A stretch of 64,000 bases of DNA from Cesiribacter sp964504565. GTDB lineage: Bacteria; Bacteroidota; Bacteroidia; Cytophagales; Cyclobacteriaceae. Below, one piece after another: positions 59,251-64,000 of this stretch (within the stretch, counting starts at the first letter, position 1; every line of letters starts with the position of its first letter). The stretch lies in contig CAZDEY010000009.1 in assembly GCA_964504565.1 (NCBI GenBank), forward strand, positions 1 to 64,000, written 5' to 3'. The position numbers were made by a program, and so were the translations under genes. The notes beneath the pieces were generated by a model. It was not told the origin of the DNA. It ran no database searches and saw only the letters and a list, made by a program, of their open reading frames with translations.

Positions 59251-59661
59251 AAAGTATTCTACGTAATTTCTTGGGGTTTCGTAGAGACGTAAGGAGTAAA
59301 GGGTGCCGGTAGAGGTTATAGTTTTAACGGCTGGTTCCAGAATTTTCCAGAATTCCATCACCAGAATTTCGCAACTGGCCATTTTGCCCTGCATAAAAGG
59401 CACATCCTCATTAAGGTTTTTATGGTCAACCTCCTCAATAACAAGCTCCTTAATTAAGGTGCTAAGTTGCTTTAGGTCTACAACAAAGCCAGTTTCTGGG
59501 TCGGGCTTGCCTTTCACCGTAACAATGAGCTCAAAATTATGGCCGTGCCAATAGTGGTTAGCGCAAGGGCCAAAAACCTCCTCATTCTTATCTTTGCTCC
59601 ACTGCGGATTATAGAGCTTATGCGCAGCGTTAAAATGTTCTTTTCGGCTAATATAAACCAT
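59242..59661 (-). CDS. queD: 6-carboxy-tetrahydropterin synthase (QueD family)
   Basis: 139 aa. Zinc ligands are the His of HFNAAHKLYNP and the two His of YWHGHNFELIV. The active-site Cys is in FGPCANHYWHG, and the Asp/His pair is in EEVDHKNLNEDV. It converts dihydroneopterin triphosphate to 6-carboxytetrahydropterin for queuosine synthesis; PTPS-type activity is an alternative and would also fit the pterin need of PhhA. No other que gene is nearby. Confidence 0.9.
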   Translation of the reverse strand: MVYISRKEHFNAAHKLYNPQWSKDKNEEVFGPCANHYWHGHNFELIVTVKGKPDPETGFVVDLKQLSTLIKELVIEEVDHKNLNEDVPFMQGKMASCEILVMEFWKILEPAVKTITSTGTLYSLRLYETPRNYVEYFGD

Positions 59662-59682
59662 GCTGACACCTTATTAGGGCGG

Positions 59683-59690
59683 CAAATATA
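59683..59690 (-). promoter_or_regulatory. -7 promoter box for queD
   Basis: Minus-strand TATATTTG, 21 bp before the queD ATG. The best upstream TTG is too close, so only the -7 box is proposed. Confidence 0.45.
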
Positions 59691-59714
59691 CAGAGAATTG
59701 AGCACAAGGTCTAA

Positions 59715-62537
59715 TTACTCAATCATCAACCTGAAGGTTGCTATTTCACCTCCAACCTGCAGAAGTAAAAAGTATAGCCCGGGTTTGGCAGCTTTAGCTT
59801 CCACCCGGTGATTACCCTGCTCCGAAAAAGTAAGATTTACCGGCACAGCACTACCCTGAACAGAAAATAGTTCTATATTTTCTATCTTCTGCCAGGCAAT
59901 TTGCTCAGGTAAAGAAAGGCTCCAGCTACCCCGGCTTGGATTAGGCCAAAACTCAACCTCAGCCTTCCATTCTGGGCTAGTACCAGTAGGATCAGGCTTA
60001 TCTGGATATAATATTCTAAATTTTGACAGAGCGGCTTCAGCCGATTGATAAATACCCTGAAGGTTTGGTCCGGCGTGAATAGCAAAATACAACTTTATAC
60101 TTTCACCCGCATCAATTGTATGAGGTCCGGTGCTTACCGTATGGCTGACATCACTCCCGGAGCCAGCCACTCCGGCAGTATCATGTAAAGCCTTATTAGA
60201 TAAGCTTAACCACTTTTCAGCATCGGTAAACCCATCATACACCCCAAAAGATTCAGGAGCTAGCGAACCATCATTATTAATAGCATAATAATTTGGTGTA
60301 TTAGTAAGCACCTGAATACCGGCTACCCCATCGTTATTATTCTCGGCTGAGTATACATAGCCTAAATTTAAATCCTCCTTCCAGCCAGCCCGGTCGCTGG
60401 CCCCACCTAAACTTACATCCCAGTCAGCATACAAACCATAATAGAGGCTGTCAAGTCGTGAGTTTCCAATATTATTAACTGTATACTCTATTAATATATA
60501 ATTAGCATCTGGGGCATCTTCCCAAGCTAATACACTATAATCAACTTCAATATTTAATTGATCTGCTGGTACCACATTTTCATCCGAAAAAGCTCCTTGA
60601 ATCAATATATCGGCAAGCCCACCATCTTCGGTCTTAGTAATTTTCTGAATACTAAGAAAATCGTTGTCGATAGCCTCATTATTTACTCCTCGCACATTAT
60701 TCACAATACTACTTTCAGAAGTAGCCGCCAGCACCCCCATTTCGAATAGATAATTGGTTCCGAGGTAGGAAAATCCTAATCCTTCGTTATCATCGGCATC
60801 TCTAAAACCAATTCTTCCGTTAGCGCTAATTGTGGTTGCAATAGAATCGGTTATGATATTCAAGGAGGCGGGATTAGCCTGAAATCTTATGTACTGTACG
60901 TCTTGGTAATTATTACTTCCAGCATAGTCAATTTGGAGTACCACGTTGTAATTTTCTGGAATTTCCGGCGACACTTCAAATACAAAAGGATTCTCTCTAT
61001 TAGTATACTCGTCTAAATTACCTAAGCTACCAATATTTACTGTAGGTTGAGTGATGGTAATAAAGTCACTAATTGCACTTAGTTGAGCTACAATATTGTT
61101 AGCTGGCCACAGGAAGTTTTTAAATATGCCAGTCATGCTAACTAGGTCGCCCGAACGGGGAATTTCTTCACCATCCGTAGTTTCTAGAGCAACCTTATCG
61201 TAGCGTACCGAGGTTGGGGTTTGGGTAAGGGCAGCCAAAGCATTAACCCGGCCTTTTCCTACTTTATTTTTAAATCTATCGGAAACGTTGTCAATCACTG
61301 TAGGATCGGCCGTCATGCAGATTAATTCGCCTAACTGGGCACCAGTAAAATTCGGATACTTACCTTTTACTAGTGCCGCTACCCCGGCTACTATTGGTGA
61401 AGAAAACGAGGTACCGCTTGTATTACCGTAATTCCCGTTGATTTGGGTAGTGTAGATGCCGGTGCCCGGGGCTGACAAATCTACCCCGTAACCAAAGTTA
61501 GAAAAGCTGGAACGTTGATCGTTTCTATCAGTTGCTGCTACTGAGAGTACGTAATCGTAATCAGCCGGGTAACTAGGATCGTCAGAGTTACTATTGCCGG
61601 CGGCAGCTACCACCAAAACTCCGTATTGTTCAGCAATGATAGAAAAAATTTCTTGCTCAATCTGGCTGAACGTTGGACCTCCGTAAGAAGCATTGATTAT
61701 ATGAGCCCCATTAAGAACAGCATAAATTACCCCCTCTATAGACCTGTACAAAAAGGCTGTACCTCCGGAACCTTGGGTATCATTTTCGGCACTATGCTTT
61801 AGAGGCATAATTTTAGCGTTGAAACCTAGCCCGGCTATACCGGTGCCATTATCAGCCACTGCCGAGGCACAACCGGCCACCTGCGTGCCGTGGCCTATAT
61901 TTCGGCTTTTGGCGGTGGGGTTATTATCCGGCATAGGGTTTTGGTAGTCATCCCCTACAAAATCCCACCCATTGATATTATCTACGTATCCGTCGCCATC
62001 ATCATCTACGCCGTTATTGGGTATCTCATCTTCATTTATATAAATATTTTCGGCAAGGTCTGGGTGATCTAGATCTACCCCAGAGTCTACTACAGCAATA
62101 ACTACATCTTCGTTAGAACGCTGAATATCCCAAGCTTGGTAGGCTTTAAGTAGTTCTAGATAATATTGCTGATTAACTAAAGGATCATTTGGCGTATAAA
62201 TTGGGTAGCGAACCGGAGCAGGTTCTATAAGCTCTATTGCCATACGCTTACTTAGCAAAGCCTTAACTTGAGCCAACGTATAGCAACCTGTTGAATTAAC
62301 TGATAAATACTGATATTTTGGAATTCGGCTCCTTGAAGCTCTATCAAAATTATTGATCTCCAGGGTTTTTATATTAAGACCGAAGTCTTTAAATGAAATT
62401 TGCTTTAATGACTTTCGAGATATTTTTCCAGTATAAGCTGTATTAATTTTAACCAAAAAAGATTGATTAGGACACTGTGCAGCTAGTTTTGAACTTGCAA
62501 ACATTGAAAGAATAAGGAGTGAGGCAATTTGGCGCAT
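59715..62537 (-). CDS. Secreted S8 (subtilisin-like) serine protease with T9SS tail
   Basis: 940 aa from the ATG at 62537, which opens a signal peptide MRQIASLLILSMFASSKLAAQ; an in-frame ATG at 62621 would put 28 residues before it. The catalytic triad is Asp151 (VVDSGVDLDHPD), His216 (NIGHGTQVAG) and Ser377 (GTSFSSPIVAG). The long beta-rich part (about 480-860) follows. The C-terminal 75 residues are a T9SS type A sorting domain (FWPNPSRGSWSLSLPE to ATFRLMIE). Expected on the cell surface or released, degrading proteins. Confidence 0.93.
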   Translation of the reverse strand: MRQIASLLILSMFASSKLAAQCPNQSFLVKINTAYTGKISRKSLKQISFKDFGLNIKTLEINNFDRASRSRIPKYQYLSVNSTGCYTLAQVKALLSKRMAIELIEPAPVRYPIYTPNDPLVNQQYYLELLKAYQAWDIQRSNEDVVIAVVDSGVDLDHPDLAENIYINEDEIPNNGVDDDGDGYVDNINGWDFVGDDYQNPMPDNNPTAKSRNIGHGTQVAGCASAVADNGTGIAGLGFNAKIMPLKHSAENDTQGSGGTAFLYRSIEGVIYAVLNGAHIINASYGGPTFSQIEQEIFSIIAEQYGVLVVAAAGNSNSDDPSYPADYDYVLSVAATDRNDQRSSFSNFGYGVDLSAPGTGIYTTQINGNYGNTSGTSFSSPIVAGVAALVKGKYPNFTGAQLGELICMTADPTVIDNVSDRFKNKVGKGRVNALAALTQTPTSVRYDKVALETTDGEEIPRSGDLVSMTGIFKNFLWPANNIVAQLSAISDFITITQPTVNIGSLGNLDEYTNRENPFVFEVSPEIPENYNVVLQIDYAGSNNYQDVQYIRFQANPASLNIITDSIATTISANGRIGFRDADDNEGLGFSYLGTNYLFEMGVLAATSESSIVNNVRGVNNEAIDNDFLSIQKITKTEDGGLADILIQGAFSDENVVPADQLNIEVDYSVLAWEDAPDANYILIEYTVNNIGNSRLDSLYYGLYADWDVSLGGASDRAGWKEDLNLGYVYSAENNNDGVAGIQVLTNTPNYYAINNDGSLAPESFGVYDGFTDAEKWLSLSNKALHDTAGVAGSGSDVSHTVSTGPHTIDAGESIKLYFAIHAGPNLQGIYQSAEAALSKFRILYPDKPDPTGTSPEWKAEVEFWPNPSRGSWSLSLPEQIAWQKIENIELFSVQGSAVPVNLTFSEQGNHRVEAKAAKPGLYFLLLQVGGEIATFRLMIE

Positions 62538-62613
62538 AGAAAATGGTAGTGCAACTTTATGGCTAATGCTATATATAATATAAGAAGTATAAATTGCTAC
62601 ACCAGCGTATGGC

Positions 62614-62889
62614 TTATTCATGTATTTTTAGTTTTTTAGAGAAGTATCTGGTTTTTCTCATTAACCTCTCATACTGCCCTGCTATGGCCGTTAAGCGCTC
62701 TAATACCTTTTCAGAAGCCTTTAAGCAAAGTGCAGATTTCCTAGATATTGGCAGTATAGGCTTGACACTGATCCATATCAACACCTGGCCTGTATCAACA
62801 CCTGGCCTGCTCTGCCCGTGTTTATTCTTTTTGTTGTCAACAAATCTATAAATTTCACCAAGTTGAATATTAGCCAGGCTCCACCGCAA
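62614..62889 (-). pseudogene. Possible decayed small gene
   Basis: 91 codons open with TTG directly after a stop codon, with no ATG. The segment IQLGEIYRFVDNKKNKHGQSRPGV faintly recalls PemK/MazF-type toxins, and SRKSALCLKASEKVLERL looks like real protein. The 17-bp tandem duplication at 62776-62809 shifts the frame between these two parts, so an intact ancestor is plausible. Very uncertain. Confidence 0.25.
62776..62809. repeat. 17-bp tandem duplication
   Basis: TATCAACACCTGGCCTG occurs twice without spacer. Seventeen is not a multiple of three, so it shifts any reading frame crossing it. Confidence 0.95.
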
Positions 62890-63293
62890 CTATTCTTAAT
62901 CAAAGCTTGGCTAGTGCCTAAATCCTGTAGAATTTGATTATAGTACTGCCGGGTAAATACTTATGCTAGGTAAGACTCACTTGGAACACTCTACCAGTCC
63001 GCGTAAGGCAGATTCCCCGCGGGCTTTTATTTGCTTATCTAAGTTCGGGCAATAGCCTATGCTTTTCTTTACTAATAATAGTTTGTCGAACTTGAAGTAA
63101 AAATGCCTACCGCACCGCCTGCACCGCCGCGGCAGACCGTATAATTAGTTTTTGCATTGAGAGTACAGCCATATTGTTTTACTGCTGATGTAGCAGATTA
63201 GGCAGTGTAGCGGGATTTTATAAACTGTTCTTTTAAAACCTACGGAAAAAGCTTGCTCTATAGCTTTAAACAGCCTTAAAACTAGTATACTTC

Positions 63294-63974
63294 TTAATAT
63301 TTATTGCATTCGCTCAACTTTTCAATTAAAACAAGAATATCTTCAATCTTATGTCCTTTTAGCTTATTTTTTACAATTATCCTTTGAGCACAGTCGCGAT
63401 CTTGGGTCTTCATAAGTGACAGTAAGGAAGTAAACCTTCTATCTAGATCGTAATGTTTGGCTGTTTCTATATCATAAAGCAGTACTTTAGGGATAATTTT
63501 GTACGAATTAGATTTACCTTCAGTATAGCCATTGCTAGCCTTTCCTTTAAGCTCTTTTCCATCATAAACTTCCACAACTCTTAAAGAACTATACGCGGCT
63601 ACTTTCTTTCCTAATATATCATTGCCATTATAAGTTATAGGAATGAAGGTACTATTATTAGCCCTAATTGAGTCTACTTTATTAATGTTAATTAATTTAT
63701 AGGTACCATACTTATCTAATGCTAAAAAGGAGGAAATAGGGACGTAGTAATTACCAGTATAGCCATTCATCTGTCCAAAGGTACTGCTACTATAAATATT
63801 TAACTCTATATCTTTATCAAAAAGGAAAGGATTATATTCAGTATCAATTGCGTTTACTCGGCTCCCAATTTCAATATTTTGACCTGTAGGATCTAATTTA
63901 GTAAATAAATCGTCCTGAGCATATGCGAAACTGTGAACTGCTAAACAGAAAACTAATGTGTATAGATTTTTCAT
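63294..63974 (-). CDS. Exported protein of unknown function
   Basis: 226 aa from the ATG at 63974 (MKNLYTLVFCLAVHSFAYA, signal peptide); an ATG 9 bp upstream is an alternative. The mature protein is AT-rich in codon use and Asn/Tyr/Lys rich, with one Cys pair near the end (DCAQRI and SECNKY). No family is recognised. It is complete within the window. Confidence 0.65.
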   Translation of the reverse strand: MKNLYTLVFCLAVHSFAYAQDDLFTKLDPTGQNIEIGSRVNAIDTEYNPFLFDKDIELNIYSSSTFGQMNGYTGNYYVPISSFLALDKYGTYKLININKVDSIRANNSTFIPITYNGNDILGKKVAAYSSLRVVEVYDGKELKGKASNGYTEGKSNSYKIIPKVLLYDIETAKHYDLDRRFTSLLSLMKTQDRDCAQRIIVKNKLKGHKIEDILVLIEKLSECNKY

Positions 63975-64000
63975 GTTACTCATACAAAATTTTAATAGTC

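Larger units (their letters stand above)
62538..63293. other. Gene-poor region with decayed-looking sequence
   Basis: About 750 bp without a convincing gene. Open frames at 62594-62851 (+) and 62614-62889 (-) overlap; the minus frame lacks an ATG and is cut by a 17-bp tandem duplication. A GC-rich patch with CCGCGG lies near 63110-63135. It reads as eroded coding DNA. Confidence 0.55.

Overview
The window comes from a chromosome of a Bacteroidota member, most likely order Cytophagales. The evidence is: several promoters with the Bacteroidota -7 box TAnnTTTG; two secreted proteins with type IX secretion (T9SS) C-terminal tails; a bacillithiol gene (bshA); a fused hisIE; and a PIN-PhoH protein. 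Genus cannot be fixed from the sequence. Most of the DNA is core chromosome, with a small foreign-looking patch near 34.7-36.6 kb. Two short N blocks (9281-9306 and 17797-17806) interrupt mutL and a MoxR-type ATPase without breaking their reading frames.

Layout. 0-10 kb: zinc phospholipase C/S1-P1-like protein, rpsT, radC, PIG-L deacetylase, J-domain/TPR protein, rlmN, membrane protein, two rhomboid proteases and mutL. 10-20 kb: a GH3/beta-lactamase fusion overlapping bshA, a fatty acid hydroxylase, an SDR-like protein, a vWA plus MoxR ATPase pair and an AlbA_2 protein. 20-33.5 kb: a large hybrid histidine kinase, PIN-PhoH, PRC-barrel, fasciclin and SRPBCC proteins, acylphosphatase and deoC, a DUF1232 protein, a cation/proton antiporter and a DEAD-box helicase. 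33.5-38.7 kb: a lipoprotein, SRPBCC, higBA toxin-antitoxin, an AT-rich membrane protein, a T9SS cargo protein and a FtsX-like permease. 38.9-45.5 kb: secreted and unknown proteins, heme oxygenase with recQ, and a gene broken by a stop codon. 45.5-51.6 kb: hisIE, hisF, hisA, hisH, phhA, purA and a Fur-family regulator. 51.8-64 kb: a RelA/SpoT homologue, tRNA-Leu, tig, clpP, clpX, lpxB, queD, a T9SS subtilase and an unknown secreted protein.

Three things stand out. (1) phhA (phenylalanine hydroxylase, which makes tyrosine) has its own promoter followed by a 22-codon leader peptide with five consecutive Tyr codons and a 12-bp terminator just before the gene. This is the layout of a ribosome-mediated tyrosine attenuator. 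(2) higBA and the 262-aa membrane protein sit between attC-like sites, with R-box motifs and the higA stop codon inside one of them. This looks like a small integron cassette array without an integrase in the window. (3) Many intergenic spacers, especially around the his genes, purA and fur, are runs of 7-bp or 8-bp units. The period is constant while the unit sequence differs between loci and drifts within them, and some runs extend into start or stop codons.
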